64,000 bases of DNA from Nitrosomonas sp. Is79A3 (GCF_000219585.1 NC_015731.1:372001-436000), one strand, 5' to 3'. Counted from the first letter of the stretch, positions 8,047 to 18,155 are shown. Numbers and translations are program-made. Notes: generated from the sequence alone by a model not told the origin.

Positions 8047-8958
8047 TTATCTAGGCTCTATTTGCCAGAGATGGCTTGCAACGGATAGGCGCGCGCCAAG
8101 CCATCCCAACCAGGCTGAAAACAATAACAAGCTGATGCTATCGGATGGAGAAAGTTGCTGGAGTTGTAGATCAAAGTCATAAAGTTGCGCAAGTGGAATG
8201 AGCTCTTCATTCATCGCTTGGATAGCCAATGTCATGATAAGCCATGCGGTAGCACCGCTCACCAACCCCTGAATGGCCCCGAAATAAAGAAAAGGGCGCC
8301 GGATGAAGCTGTCGGTTGCGCCTATTAATTTGGATATCTCGATTTCATCCCGCTTAGTTAGGATTTGTAAGCGGATAGTGTTGAACATGATAGCGATTAT
8401 TGCGACGCTCAGTAGAGTTGTTAGCATTAACACAACGAATCGCCCCAGCTTAAGCAATGCATTTAAGCGTTCGATCCAAGCAGAGTCAAATTGCACATGT
8501 TCTATTTCCGGCCAGCGTTGTATTGTTACGCGCAGTTGTTCCAAAACTTCAGATGTGTTCTCCGGGGTGTGCACAATGAAGGCATCCGGAAGTGGATTGT
8601 GCACCAGGCTACTGGTGATATCAGTAAGTCCGTTACTTTGTTGCAACTGCTGCAGTGCGATATCTTTCGGAATGAACTGGAGGCTTACGATTTGTGAATT
8701 TTCTTCTAGCCGCTGCTTGACTCTTTCAATATCTTCATTCTTCACATGCAGTTTAAGAAACAAACTCATTTGCGCAGAACTCGCCGATTGTCCGGAAATG
8801 GAACTCAGATTTTCCATAAGTACGTAAATACCCGCTGGCAAACTCAGAGCAATGCCCATCACGACAACACTGAGCAAACTGGTAACAGGCGTAGCAATCA
8901 GTCGTTTGAGTGTGAGCAAGAATACAAATCCGTGTTGCATCAACCATGCACGTATCAT
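8047..8958 (-). CDS. ftsX: cell-division ABC transporter permease FtsX
   Basis: Inner-membrane partner of FtsE in the divisome, thought to control peptidoglycan hydrolases at the septum. 303 residues: a transmembrane helix near residue 30, a periplasmic FtsX extracellular domain (about 55-160), then three further helices near 175, 225 and 270. The ATG overlaps the ftsE stop by four bases, so the two are coupled. Ordinary length and order (ftsY-ftsE-ftsX on the minus strand). Confidence 0.93.
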   Translation of the reverse strand: MIRAWLMQHGFVFLLTLKRLIATPVTSLLSVVVMGIALSLPAGIYVLMENLSSISGQSASSAQMSLFLKLHVKNEDIERVKQRLEENSQIVSLQFIPKDIALQQLQQSNGLTDITSSLVHNPLPDAFIVHTPENTSEVLEQLRVTIQRWPEIEHVQFDSAWIERLNALLKLGRFVVLMLTTLLSVAIIAIMFNTIRLQILTKRDEIEISKLIGATDSFIRRPFLYFGAIQGLVSGATAWLIMTLAIQAMNEELIPLAQLYDFDLQLQQLSPSDSISLLLFSAWLGWLGARLSVASHLWQIEPR

Positions 8959-9608
8959 ACTGCCAATTTTCCTTGTTTCAATGACAAAATACGATGTTCC
9001 GTGTCTCTCAATAAGGATGCGTCATGAGTTGCAATCAGCACCGTGACACCCACCTGATTGAATGATGTGAACATTGACATAATATCCTGGGCATACTCAA
9101 TATCCAGATTACCGGTTGGTTCATCCGCGATGAGAATACTCGGACGATGAACCACTGCACGCGCAATACATAATCGCTGTCTTTCTCCGCCTGATAATGC
9201 AATGGGCATAGCTTTTTCTTTTTTTAATAAACCGACTTTATCAAGCGCAGCGCGTACACGGCCAGCCACTGTTTTGTTATCGAAGTTACTGATTTGCAGT
9301 GGCAATAATACATTGTCAAAAACATTGCGATCGAACAAGAGCTTGTGATCTTGAAAAATAAAACCGATTTTGCGGCGCAAATACGGGATAGCGCCCGGTT
9401 TGAGCTGCGCGATGTTTTGCCCGCTAATCGTAATCGTGCCGGAAGTCGGTCGCTCTATCGCAGCTATCAACTTTAATAACGTGCTTTTACCCGCACCTGA
9501 GTGACCGGTGAGAAACACCATTTCACCGGATTCAACCGTAAGATCAATGTTATTTAGTGCAACATAACCATCCGGATAACGTTTAGAGACATTCTTGAAG
9601 ATGATCAT
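8955..9608 (-). CDS. ftsE: cell-division ATP-binding protein FtsE
   Basis: ABC ATPase of the FtsEX complex. 217 residues with Walker A GHSGAGKST (near 35), Q-loop in FIFQDHKLL, signature LSGGERQR (near 138), Walker B ILIADEPT (near 158) and the switch His in ATHD. Operon with ftsY upstream (24-base gap) and ftsX downstream (4-base overlap). All motifs are canonical. Confidence 0.96.
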   Translation of the reverse strand: MIIFKNVSKRYPDGYVALNNIDLTVESGEMVFLTGHSGAGKSTLLKLIAAIERPTSGTITISGQNIAQLKPGAIPYLRRKIGFIFQDHKLLFDRNVFDNVLLPLQISNFDNKTVAGRVRAALDKVGLLKKEKAMPIALSGGERQRLCIARAVVHRPSILIADEPTGNLDIEYAQDIMSMFTSFNQVGVTVLIATHDASLLRDTEHRILSLKQGKLAV

Positions 9609-9632
9609 GTTACCGCCATATACTGATAACCA

Positions 9633-10658
9633 TCAATCAAACATCGCTTCGACAAACTCTCTGGCGTCAAATGGTCTTAAATCATCCAATCCTTCACCAA
9701 CACCAACAAAACGCAATGCCGGGGGATTCTGTGGATATTGCCCGGCAATGGCTGCTACCACCCCGCCTTTGGCGGTACCATCCAGTTTGGTCAGAACTAA
9801 ACCGGTTACATTCAGTGCTTCATCAAAGGCTTTAACCTGTGTAACTGCATTCTGCCCGGTATTGGCATCCAGAACCAGCAATACTTCGTGTGGTGCATCT
9901 GGCATCGCTTTGGCTATCACACGTTTTACTTTTCTAATCTCTTCCATTAAATGCAATTGCGTGGTCAAACGTCCGGCGGTGTCTGCCAGCACAATATCGA
10001 TACCCCGTGCTTTGGCCGAATTGACCGCATCAAAAATCACTGCTGCCGGGTCACTTTTTTTAGCTGGATCACTATCCGGTGCGATCACGGTGATATTGTT
10101 CCGTTCGCCCCATACAATCAGTTGTTCGCGTGCCGCTGCGCGGAAAGTATCACCGGCGGCCAGCAATACCGATTTGCCTTGTGATTGAAAATATTTGGCT
10201 AGTTTACCAATCGAAGTTGTTTTTCCCACGCCATTGACACCTGTTATCATAATGACAAAAGGTTTTTGTATCGTGGTGTCAAATGGTTGAACAAGCGGTT
10301 CCAGCATAGCGATGAGGGATTCCTTAAGTGCTTGTTTTAATTGCATGGAATCCGTTAATGCGTCGCGCCTCACTTGTTTGCGCAGATCTTCAAGTAATTG
10401 ATGGGTTGCGTTAACCCCAATGTCGGAGGTTAACAAAATAGTTTCCAGTTCTTCATAAAGCGCCTCATCTATCTTGCCGCCACCGAATAGATTTGATAGT
10501 TGTTTACCCAAATTCTGCCGGGTGCGCGAAAGGCCTTGTTTGAGCTTGCTTGCTAAGCTCACTGATTCATCAGGTTTGGATTCAGACTCAGTGTCAGGCA
10601 TAACCACTGTTTCAGAGGGGTCCTCAGGATTCTTTTTGGATTTAAAAAAACTAAACAT
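9633..10658 (-). CDS. ftsY: signal recognition particle receptor FtsY
   Basis: GTPase receptor that docks SRP-ribosome complexes at the membrane. The start at 10658 gives MFSFFKSKKNPED, the usual short basic N-terminus; an in-frame Met nine codons upstream is less likely. A short acidic A domain (about 45 residues) precedes the N domain and the G domain: GVNGVGKTT (G1), DTAGR (G3) and TKLDG (G4). About 341 residues, with a reduced acidic domain as is common outside enterics. Divergent from the M16 peptidase gene. Confidence 0.95.
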   Translation of the reverse strand: MFSFFKSKKNPEDPSETVVMPDTESESKPDESVSLASKLKQGLSRTRQNLGKQLSNLFGGGKIDEALYEELETILLTSDIGVNATHQLLEDLRKQVRRDALTDSMQLKQALKESLIAMLEPLVQPFDTTIQKPFVIMITGVNGVGKTTSIGKLAKYFQSQGKSVLLAAGDTFRAAAREQLIVWGERNNITVIAPDSDPAKKSDPAAVIFDAVNSAKARGIDIVLADTAGRLTTQLHLMEEIRKVKRVIAKAMPDAPHEVLLVLDANTGQNAVTQVKAFDEALNVTGLVLTKLDGTAKGGVVAAIAGQYPQNPPALRFVGVGEGLDDLRPFDAREFVEAMFD

Positions 10659-10734
10659 TCTGGTAGGCTCTAATATGCATTGCAATTCTCAAAGCTTAAT
10701 TTTATTCTGTTTACTCACATTTAGGTTAGTAAAA

Positions 10735-12138
10735 ATGAAACCTGATCACCGTACTAATTTATTCCGCTATTTTTCATTTTCCCGATTGTTACTATTATCG
10801 AGTTTGTTAATCTCACTGCCCACATTTGCCAATCCGCATGAGTATATACTCGACAATGGCTTGAAACTGATTGTAAAACAGGATCATCGCTCCCCGGTCG
10901 TGGTCTCACAGATCTGGTACAAAACGGGAAGCATTGACGAATTAAATGGCGTGACCGGTGTTGCCCATGTGTTGGAACATATGATGTTTAAAGGCACAGA
11001 AAAAGTGCCTAATGGTGAATTTTCAAAGAAAATCGCCGCTGCGGGCGGGCGAGAAAATGCTTTTACCAGTTACGATTACACCGGTTATTATCAGCAATTA
11101 CACAAACGCAGTTTGCCCATGGCAATGGAATTGGAGTCGGACCGTATGCGTAACCTGATTCTGACCGAGGAAGAGTTTGCAAAAGAAATCAAAGTGGTCA
11201 TGGAAGAAAGGCGGCTGCGCACGGATGATCAAGCGCGTGCGCTGCTGTATGAAAAAATGATGGCCATGGCTTACCAGTCGCACCCATACAAAAACCCCAT
11301 TATTGGCTGGATGAATGATCTGGAAAATATGCGCGTAGAAGATGCGCAAGAGTGGTATGACCGCTGGTATGCGCCAAATAATGCAATACTGGTTGTGGTC
11401 GGTGATGTTGATGCGGAGGAAGTGTTCAAACTGGCACAAAAAAACTACGGTCTTATTCAAAAGCGCCCTTTATTACCGATAGATGCTCGCAAACCACAAA
11501 CTGAGCCGCCCCAGGTGGGCACTAAAAGAATAACCGTGAAAGCGCCGGCAGAATTGCCTTATCTTATTATGGGATATCACGCACCGACAATTAGAAATGT
11601 AACAGCAGACTGGGAGCCTTACGCGCTGGAAATACTGGAGGGCGTACTGGATGGTAATGCTTCAGCCAGACTGAACAAGTCATTGGTACGCGAGAATCAA
11701 GTTGCTAATTCCGCAAGCGCTGGTTATGGCGCGATGGCCCGCGGTCCGGGCATTTTTTTTCTCAGTGCGGTGCCGCGTGCCGGTAAAACGGTGGTAGAAC
11801 TGGAACAGGCGTTGCGCGGCGAGATTGAGAAAATTATTAAAGAAGGTGTCACGGAAGAAGAGCTTGCCCGGGTTAAAGCACAGGTTGTCGCTAGCCATGT
11901 GTATCAACGTGATTCCATTTATTCGCAAGCCATGCAGCTTGGAAGACTGGAAAGTATGGGATTATCTTTTCGTGACATTGATACCATACTGGAAAAGTTG
12001 AAAGCGGTCACTGCCGAACAAATTCGTGATGTAACCAAAAAATATTTCAATGATGATAGTTTGACAGTAGCCGTGTTAGACCCGCAACCCTTGGAAAAAA
12101 AATTGCCAGCTAAGGCACCGGCTGGACTAAGACATTGA
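10735..12138 (+). CDS. M16 family zinc metallopeptidase, exported
   Basis: Pitrilysin/insulinase-type peptidase of 467 residues. The start at 10735 gives a signal peptide (hydrophobic LLLLSSLLISL, cleavage after FANA-like TFAN near residue 32). The inverted zinc motif HVLEH is near residue 77, with the downstream Glu in AMELESDRM near 135. An R/Y-type C-terminal domain is present but without zinc ligands. M16 genes often occur as a pair with an inactive partner; no partner is adjacent here. Shine-Dalgarno AGG lies just upstream. Probably a periplasmic peptidase of unknown substrate. Confidence 0.9.
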   Translation: MKPDHRTNLFRYFSFSRLLLLSSLLISLPTFANPHEYILDNGLKLIVKQDHRSPVVVSQIWYKTGSIDELNGVTGVAHVLEHMMFKGTEKVPNGEFSKKIAAAGGRENAFTSYDYTGYYQQLHKRSLPMAMELESDRMRNLILTEEEFAKEIKVVMEERRLRTDDQARALLYEKMMAMAYQSHPYKNPIIGWMNDLENMRVEDAQEWYDRWYAPNNAILVVVGDVDAEEVFKLAQKNYGLIQKRPLLPIDARKPQTEPPQVGTKRITVKAPAELPYLIMGYHAPTIRNVTADWEPYALEILEGVLDGNASARLNKSLVRENQVANSASAGYGAMARGPGIFFLSAVPRAGKTVVELEQALRGEIEKIIKEGVTEEELARVKAQVVASHVYQRDSIYSQAMQLGRLESMGLSFRDIDTILEKLKAVTAEQIRDVTKKYFNDDSLTVAVLDPQPLEKKLPAKAPAGLRH

Positions 12139-12158
12139 GTTGATCGAATTCATTGAAT

Positions 12159-12199
12159 GATCTGACAGTTACTTTAATAAATTAAGCTACTGTCAGATC
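12159..12199 (+). terminator. hairpin after the M16 peptidase gene
   Basis: Arms 12159-12169 (GATCTGACAGT) and 12189-12199 (its exact complement) flank a loop that can itself pair (TTTAAT/ATTAAG). A run of seven T begins about ten bases later, near 12211. It sits between two convergent genes and may serve both. Confidence 0.5.
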
Positions 12200-12233
12200 A
12201 AAAATGCGGTTTTTTTAGCTTGTCACGCAGCAC

Positions 12234-12617
12234 TTATTTTTTTGCATCGCCATGGTCATGGTCACCAGCTTTTTGCTGGTCATGTTTGTGCATATGATTC
12301 ATCATGCCGTGCATCTCTGTTTCATCCAAAAAACCATCTTTATTGGTGTCCTTTTTTTCAAACTTGGCTTCATGGTGTTTTATGAACTCTTCCTTACTGA
12401 TCTTGCCATCTTTATTGAGATCAACTGAGGACATCATGTGTTGACATTGATGTTCATGGTGATCACCGGATTTCATGTCGCCATGGCCTGATGCTTGTCC
12501 GCCTTGGTGTTGGTGGCCGCTATCTTTAGTGGCAGCAGCGGAAGCCGTTGTTGCACCGAACGTAAATAAAAAAACAGTTCCAGCAGCGATAGCAATCAAA
12601 TTTCTTTTGTGGAGCAT
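12234..12617 (-). CDS. exported His-rich EF-hand calcium-binding protein
   Basis: 127 residues. A start at 12617 (MLHKRNL) has Shine-Dalgarno AGGAG at correct spacing; a longer frame to 12683 is open but lacks one. A signal peptide (hydrophobic to about residue 28, ASA cleavage) is followed by a His/Gly-rich linker, then two EF-hand loops: DLNKDGKISKEE and DTNKDGFLDETE. The C-terminus is again His and Asp rich (HMHKHDQQ, DHDHGD), suggesting metal binding in the periplasm. Function unknown; small EF-hand proteins of this type are common in nitrifiers and related bacteria. Confidence 0.8.
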   Translation of the reverse strand: MLHKRNLIAIAAGTVFLFTFGATTASAAATKDSGHQHQGGQASGHGDMKSGDHHEHQCQHMMSSVDLNKDGKISKEEFIKHHEAKFEKKDTNKDGFLDETEMHGMMNHMHKHDQQKAGDHDHGDAKK

Positions 12618-12754
12618 CTTGTTTCTCCTAGTAAGTAATGAGTGAAAGATAAAATTTTCTTTCCATTTTTTAGAAATGAACATCCCGAGAAAATTCGAAA
12701 AGCTGCTTCAATACTAACGTAATACTGTAAGAAAGCGTAAATAATGATGCGGTT

Positions 12755-13300
12755 TCAAGCAACAATAAAATGTTGGCGGTAATACTTAAGTTCGTTGATG
12801 GAGTCGTAAATATCCGCCAGTGCCTCGTGCTTACTTTCTTTGGTTAAGCCGGATGCTATTTCCGGTTTCCAGCGTTTGACCAGTTCTTTGAAGGTGCTGA
12901 CATCGAGATTGCGATAATGGAAATACGCTTCCAACTGTGGCATGGTACGTACCATGAAGCGCCGATCCTGGCAGATTGAATTGCCACACATGGGAGATAC
13001 ACCGGAAGGCACATGCAATTTTAAAAATTCGATCATTTGCGCCTCCACTTCAACTTCGTTGAATCGAGAAGCTTTCACCTTGTCAATTAAACCCGATTTG
13101 GAATGTGTGGATCGATTCCATTTGTCCATGCCGTCCAGTATTTCATCCGATTGATGTACTGCCAAAACAGGACCTTCAGCAATTACATTTAATTGCGAGT
13201 CGGTGACAACCAAAGCCACTTCGATGATGCGATCAGTATCTGGGCTGAGCCCGGTCATTTCCATGTCGACCCAGATGAGGTTATTGTTGTCTTGTGCCAT
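12755..13300 (-). CDS. orn: oligoribonuclease
   Basis: Essential DEDDh exoribonuclease that degrades 2-5 nt RNA and pGpG. A start at 13300 (MAQDNNN) gives 181 residues, the standard size; a frame open to 13345 adds 15 residues with no homology expected. Motifs: [18 protein letters not shown] (Asp, Glu), [10 protein letters not shown] (Asp), and [12 protein letters not shown] (His, Asp). As the pGpG-degrading enzyme it completes c-di-GMP turnover, relevant to the GGDEF protein elsewhere in the window. Confidence 0.95.
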   Translation of the reverse strand: MAQDNNNLIWVDMEMTGLSPDTDRIIEVALVVTDSQLNVIAEGPVLAVHQSDEILDGMDKWNRSTHSKSGLIDKVKASRFNEVEVEAQMIEFLKLHVPSGVSPMCGNSICQDRRFMVRTMPQLEAYFHYRNLDVSTFKELVKRWKPEIASGLTKESKHEALADIYDSINELKYYRQHFIVA

Positions 13301-13455
13301 AATTATTTCTATATTTTTTGAATGCAATGTGTTTAATTGTGTCATATTGGCACTAGCCCGTCACTTTTATAACAAATAAGGAAATGACGATTCACTGCTG
13401 CAGCAATCATTTTCTGATGAATGAATCTAAACTTTAGAGTTTAAAACTAATTATT

Positions 13456-14712
13456 ATGCAAACATTTACATTGGTTTTTCTTATCGCATTAGTACTTACA
13501 ACAGCAACTCAAATCTGGCTGGCCGCGAGGCATACTCGCTATGTGCGCGCGCATCAGGATAAAGTGCCGGAAGAATTCGCCAGTCAGGTCAGTTTAAGTG
13601 ATCACCAGAAGGCTGCGGATTACACCTGTGCCAAAACACGTACAGGATATCCGAGCATACTGCTGCATGTCGTGCTGTTGCTTGTTTTCACGTTGGGTGG
13701 GGGGCTGAACGCCTTAAGTAATTTCTGGGCAGGCTGGCTGAGCGATCCTCTGCCGCATGGTATGGCACTGATTATCAGTACCTTCTGTATGATGAGTGCT
13801 GCTGAACTTCCGTTGAGCTACTACCGTACTTTTGTAATCGAAGAGCAATACGGTTTCAATAAAATGACTCCGGCCATGTTTTTTACCGATCTGATCAAGC
13901 AAACTGCGTTAGGATTATTGCTGGGTGCGCCTTTGTTATTTTGTGTGCTGTGGCTGATGGAAAAAATGGGGGAAAGTTGGTGGTTATATGCCTGGTTTGG
14001 TTGGATTGCTTTCAATTTATTCATCCTGGCAATTTTCCCCACCTGGATTGCGCCGCTGTTCAATAAATTTACTCCATTGGAAGATACCACGCTTAAGACG
14101 CGAATCGAGCAACTGATGAGCAAATGCGGTTTCAAAGCCAGCGGCCTTTTTGTCATGGATGGCTCGCGCCGGAGTAATCATGGCAATGCGTATTTCACTG
14201 GATTTGGCAAAACCAAACGCATCGTGTTTTTCGATACCCTGCTGGCGCGTCTCAATCCGGGTGAAATTGAAGCGGTACTGGCGCATGAATTGGGGCATTT
14301 TAAACATCGCCATGTGATTAAGCGTATCGTGATTTCATTTGCGATGAGTCTGGCTTTTCTCTGGCTACTGGGGTATTTGATGGAGCAGAGCTGGTTTTAT
14401 GAGGGGTTGGGTGTGCAGGTTGCTAACGTGCCGTCAACCGCCATGGCTTTGCTGCTGTTTTTCCTAGTGATGCCGGTATTCACCTTCTTGCTGCAACCAA
14501 TATCGAGCATTTATTCACGCAAACATGAGTTTGAAGCGGATGCCTATGCTGCACAAAATTCATCGGCGAATGATCTGATTCATGCGCTGGTTAAGCTATA
14601 TCAGGACAATGCTGCGACACTCACACCGGATCCTTTGCATTCCGCCTTTTATGACTCGCATCCACCGGCATCGATCCGTGTAGCGCATCTGCAAAGTCAG
14701 GGACAATCATGA
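13456..14712 (+). CDS. M48 family (Ste24/CAAX-type) membrane metallopeptidase
   Basis: 418 residues with about seven hydrophobic segments. Residues 1-205 form the Ste24-type membrane domain; the zinc site is HELGHF near residue 278, with the third ligand Glu in HEFEADAYA near residue 358. The family includes eukaryotic CAAX proteases, but bacterial members act in membrane-protein quality control or have no known substrate. The stop overlaps the ATG of the pterin dehydratase gene (ATGA), so they are probably cotranscribed. Confidence 0.92.
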   Translation: MQTFTLVFLIALVLTTATQIWLAARHTRYVRAHQDKVPEEFASQVSLSDHQKAADYTCAKTRTGYPSILLHVVLLLVFTLGGGLNALSNFWAGWLSDPLPHGMALIISTFCMMSAAELPLSYYRTFVIEEQYGFNKMTPAMFFTDLIKQTALGLLLGAPLLFCVLWLMEKMGESWWLYAWFGWIAFNLFILAIFPTWIAPLFNKFTPLEDTTLKTRIEQLMSKCGFKASGLFVMDGSRRSNHGNAYFTGFGKTKRIVFFDTLLARLNPGEIEAVLAHELGHFKHRHVIKRIVISFAMSLAFLWLLGYLMEQSWFYEGLGVQVANVPSTAMALLLFFLVMPVFTFLLQPISSIYSRKHEFEADAYAAQNSSANDLIHALVKLYQDNAATLTPDPLHSAFYDSHPPASIRVAHLQSQGQS

Positions 14713-15050
14713 ATAATACCGTATGTGATTTAACTTCCAAGCAATGCAAACCATGCGAAGGCGGCGTACCGCCGCTATCTGCTGCTGAGATTTCCTCCTT
14801 TTTACAGCAAATTGACGGGTGGCAATTACTGGATAAACAAATCAGCAAAACCTATGCATTCAAGAATTACTATCAAACGATGGCTTTTGTGAATGCGGTC
14901 GCGTGGGTTTCCCACCGGGAAGATCATCATCCGGATATGATGATCGGCTATAATCAATGCATAGTCACCTATACAACGCATGCGATTGGCGGTTTATCTG
15001 AAAATGATTTTATCTGTGCAGCCAAAATCGACAAGCTGTTTACAATTTGA
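14709..15050 (+). CDS. phhB: pterin-4a-carbinolamine dehydratase
   Basis: Recycles 4a-hydroxytetrahydropterin after aromatic hydroxylase reactions, or acts in molybdopterin-related pterin metabolism. 113 residues, typical. The catalytic signature is VSHREDHHPDM (near residue 75) followed by YNQCIVTYTTHAIGGLSENDF. Coupled at both ends: ATGA overlap upstream and TTGA overlap downstream with rsgA. No phenylalanine hydroxylase is in the window, so its pterin partner here is unknown. Confidence 0.92.
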   Translation: MNNTVCDLTSKQCKPCEGGVPPLSAAEISSFLQQIDGWQLLDKQISKTYAFKNYYQTMAFVNAVAWVSHREDHHPDMMIGYNQCIVTYTTHAIGGLSENDFICAAKIDKLFTI

Positions 15051-15976
15051 GTATCCACCGGAAAAACGCAAAGAATAGCGTTGGGTACTTAATCGGACAG
15101 ATTGTTGCCGCATATGGCAGGCACTTCTCCGTTGAAACGGAAAAAGGTGAAATCGTATCGTGTGTCATGCGTGGCAAGAAAGGCGGCGTGGCTTGCGGCG
15201 ATCGGGTTGAATTACAGCTTACCACCTCCGGACAAGGTGTCATCGAAGCGATAAAGCCGCGTAAATCGCTGTTATACCGCAGTGACAGCTTCAAGGAAAA
15301 AATCATCGCTGCCAACGTAACGCAAATTATCATAGTCGTTGCAGCAGTTCCCAGCTTTAGTGAGGAATTAATCAATCGCTGCTTAGTAGCCGTTGAAAGT
15401 GAAAATATCGAAGTATTGATTGTACTGAATAAAGCCGATCTCGCAGAACCCACTCGAGCGGCAATGGACATCCTTTCGTTGTACAGAGAACTCGGCTATC
15501 CCGTGCTACAGCTAAGCGCTCTCAAAGATATTTCGGCGCTCCGCCCTTATTTGCAAGGCCATCTTAGCGTTCTGGCCGGTCAATCAGGCATGGGCAAATC
15601 AACTTTGCTCAATGAGCTGATCCCGCAAGCCAAGCGCGCCACCGCGGAAATCTCGGTAGCACTAGATTCCGGCTGCCACACAACCACCCATTCACAGCTT
15701 TACCATGTGGATGCAAACAGCGATATCATCGATTCTCCCGGAATCCAGGAATATGGCTTAAATCATATTAAAGATGAGAATCTGGCGTGGGGTTTCATCG
15801 AGTTTCACTCTTATATCGGACAATGTAAGTTCAGTAATTGCCGCCATACCCGTGAACCTGGCTGCGCCGTGATGCTGGCCGTACAAGCAGGAAAAATTCA
15901 TCGTAAGCGCCTGGATTTTTATCATCGGCTGTTGCGGCAGGATAATCTAAGTTGTAGTAGTTCTGACTTGATCTGA
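15047..15976 (+). CDS. rsgA: ribosome small-subunit-dependent GTPase RsgA
   Basis: Late 30S assembly factor. 309 residues: N-terminal OB fold (1-85), circularly permuted GTPase with G4 NKAD (near 128) ahead of G1 GQSGMGKST (near 183) and G3 DSPG (near 230), and a C-terminal zinc knuckle (CKFSNCRHTREPGC). The only in-frame start is TTG at 15047, overlapping the upstream stop as TTGA, which suggests coupled translation. Confidence 0.93.
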   Translation: MSIHRKNAKNSVGYLIGQIVAAYGRHFSVETEKGEIVSCVMRGKKGGVACGDRVELQLTTSGQGVIEAIKPRKSLLYRSDSFKEKIIAANVTQIIIVVAAVPSFSEELINRCLVAVESENIEVLIVLNKADLAEPTRAAMDILSLYRELGYPVLQLSALKDISALRPYLQGHLSVLAGQSGMGKSTLLNELIPQAKRATAEISVALDSGCHTTTHSQLYHVDANSDIIDSPGIQEYGLNHIKDENLAWGFIEFHSYIGQCKFSNCRHTREPGCAVMLAVQAGKIHRKRLDFYHRLLRQDNLSCSSSDLI

Positions 15977-16027
15977 CAGCACATCATGTGCCGCACATCA
16001 ATAGTTAAAACCATTTGATGGCCGAAT

Positions 16028-16402
16028 CTATAAATTGGAGTATTGCGTTTTTACTGAGCTTCTTTCAATGCAAACTCCAAGCTTCTTTACCCCCCGTATA
16101 ATTCCAAGTTTTGCAACGCTGACTTTAATCCAGGGTGAGTGAAATTCTATCAGAATGGTTTGTGCGATATGCTCGGCCAGGGCTTCCAGTAAAGAAAATT
16201 GCTTATTTGCCAAAATCTCGTTAATTCTTCCGATGATCAACGCATAATCCAAGGCATCTTCGATATTGTCTGTCTGGCATGCGAGGCTGGTGGGGAGTGC
16301 GATTTCCAGGTCTAACTGGATAGTTTGCGGAACTTTGCGCTCCCAGGGATAAATTCCGATCAAGGTTTTTGCTTTAAAGTCGTGTAGAAAAATAATATCC
16401 AT
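16028..16402 (-). CDS. folB: dihydroneopterin aldolase
   Basis: Folate pathway enzyme converting 7,8-dihydroneopterin to 6-hydroxymethyl-dihydropterin and glycolaldehyde. 124 residues. Family hallmarks: IFLHDFKAKTLIGIYPWER at the N-terminus, a LDYALI substrate-binding stretch, LLEALAEHIA, and the catalytic-Lys region SVAKLGIIRGVKKLGV (a usual Pro is Leu here). Divergent from plsY, the usual arrangement in proteobacteria. Confidence 0.92.
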   Translation of the reverse strand: MDIIFLHDFKAKTLIGIYPWERKVPQTIQLDLEIALPTSLACQTDNIEDALDYALIIGRINEILANKQFSLLEALAEHIAQTILIEFHSPWIKVSVAKLGIIRGVKKLGVCIERSSVKTQYSNL

Positions 16403-16508
16403 CGGTGATTAAGCGCTAAAATGTATGGGTTGTCCTGAGGAAGGTCGGGAGTTGCTGGTGTGAACGATACAGGATTCTATTCTATTTTGTCCGGGTGGTG
16501 CTAATCTG

Positions 16509-17123
16509 ATGACGTTATTGCTTTTTGCTTTGCTGGCTTATTTGCTGGGGTCGGTTTCCTTTGCCGTGGTGTCCAGTTGGATTTTCAAATTACCCGATCC
16601 GCGTACCTACGGTTCCAAGAATCCCGGAGCCACCAATGTTTTGCGCAGCGGCAAGAAAGCTGCGGCGGTTTTGACGTTATTGGGTGATGCCGGGAAAGGC
16701 TGGCTTGCGGTGGCTTTGGCGCAACATTATGCCCCGTTCTGGGATCTTGGGAATGAAGGGGTTGCTGTAGCCGCATTGGCAGTATTTCTTGGCCATGTTT
16801 TCCCGGTGTTTTTGCGTTTTCAAGGCGGTAAAGGCGTGGCGACGGCGGTGGGCGTGCTGCTGGGCCTAAATCTATGGGTCGGTTTGATGGCGATCGCGAC
16901 TTGGTTGCTGGCTGCAATGATCTGGCGCATATCATCCTTGTCTGCTTTGATTGCGGCCGGGCTTGCGCCGATTTATGCCGTGAGCATGCTGGGATTTGAA
17001 GCAAGTACGCTGGCAGTATTGCTCATGTCGTTTGTGCTGATATGGCGCCATCAATCGAATATTATTAATTTGATCGCGGGCAAGGAAGGGCGCATTGGCG
17101 AGAAAAAATCTCCCAGTTCCTGA
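16509..17123 (+). CDS. plsY: glycerol-3-phosphate acyltransferase PlsY
   Basis: Membrane enzyme that acylates glycerol-3-phosphate from acyl-phosphate, the first step of phospholipid synthesis. 204 residues, about five transmembrane segments. Motif 1 (YGSKNPGATNVLRSGKKAA), motif 2 (FPVFLRFQGGKGVATAVG) and motif 3 (IWRHQSNIINLIAGKE) are all present. Convergent with tsaD with no gap at all. Confidence 0.95.
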   Translation: MTLLLFALLAYLLGSVSFAVVSSWIFKLPDPRTYGSKNPGATNVLRSGKKAAAVLTLLGDAGKGWLAVALAQHYAPFWDLGNEGVAVAALAVFLGHVFPVFLRFQGGKGVATAVGVLLGLNLWVGLMAIATWLLAAMIWRISSLSALIAAGLAPIYAVSMLGFEASTLAVLLMSFVLIWRHQSNIINLIAGKEGRIGEKKSPSS

Positions 17124-18155
17124 TCAGTCATCTGGCTCATCAAGCATTTCCAGATTCCAGCGCGCATTGACGGTAAAACTGCGTGCCGGTTGCCAGGTTT
17201 TATCAGGCGAAGCTTGCAATCGCATTGCGCCAGCAAAAGCAATCATGGCACCATTGTCGGTGCAAAATTCAAGTTCAGGATAAAAGACGGCCGCTCCTTT
17301 TGCAGATGCTTTACTGCTGAGATTCTGACGTAATTGATCGTTGGCGCCCACACCTCCGGCGACAACCAATTGCGAAAGACCGGTTCGGGATAAAGCGGTC
17401 AGTGATTTTTCTGTTAATACTTCCACAATCGCTTCTTGAAAAGCCAAAGCAATGTCTGAACTGGTTTGTTGCGTGATTTCCTGTTTGTTGATCAGGGTGA
17501 GCACCGCAGTTTTTAACCCGCTAAAACTGAAATTAAGATCTCCGCTATTGAGCATCGGCCGCGGAAGCTTGAATCGGCCTGCCTGGCCTTGCCGGGCCAG
17601 TTTTGATAAGGCAGCTCCGCCCGGATAACCCAATCCGAGTAATTTTGCAGTTTTGTCAAAAGCTTCACCCGCTGCATCATCAACCGTTTCACCCAACAAT
17701 TTATAGTGTCCGACTGCGTCAACTTGCATTAATTGCGTATGACCTCCCGATACCAGCAGCGCGATAAACGGAAAGCTCGGTGCCGGTGTGGATAATAGCG
17801 GCGATAACAGATGTCCTTCCAGATGGTGGATGCCCAGGGCAGGAATTTTTAGTGCAAAACTCAGTGCAGCACCAATACTGGCGCCGACTAAAAGCGCGCC
17901 AGCCAGACCAGGCCCTTGGGTATAGGCGATAGCATTGATCTCGTGCAATTCACACTTGGCTGCAAGCAACGTTTGTTTGACTAGGGGCAGTACACGCCGG
18001 ATATGATCGCGCGATGCAAGCTCAGGCACCACACCGCCATATTCACTGTGCATTTCTATTTGGGAATAGAGCGTATGGCTCAGTAGACCGCGTTTTGTGT
18101 CGAAGAGCGCGATTCCGGTTTCATCGCAAGAAGTTTCAATGCCTAGAACTAGCAT
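17124..18155 (-). CDS. tsaD: tRNA N6-threonylcarbamoyladenosine transferase TsaD
   Basis: Transfers the threonylcarbamoyl group to A37 of ANN-decoding tRNAs with TsaB/E. 343 residues. [15 protein letters not shown] opens the ASKHA fold; the metal-binding HHLEGH is near residue 111, LVSGGHTQL near 135 and VVAGGVGAN near 270. The expected neighbour rpsU is not adjacent. Confidence 0.96.
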   Translation of the reverse strand: MLVLGIETSCDETGIALFDTKRGLLSHTLYSQIEMHSEYGGVVPELASRDHIRRVLPLVKQTLLAAKCELHEINAIAYTQGPGLAGALLVGASIGAALSFALKIPALGIHHLEGHLLSPLLSTPAPSFPFIALLVSGGHTQLMQVDAVGHYKLLGETVDDAAGEAFDKTAKLLGLGYPGGAALSKLARQGQAGRFKLPRPMLNSGDLNFSFSGLKTAVLTLINKQEITQQTSSDIALAFQEAIVEVLTEKSLTALSRTGLSQLVVAGGVGANDQLRQNLSSKASAKGAAVFYPELEFCTDNGAMIAFAGAMRLQASPDKTWQPARSFTVNARWNLEMLDEPDD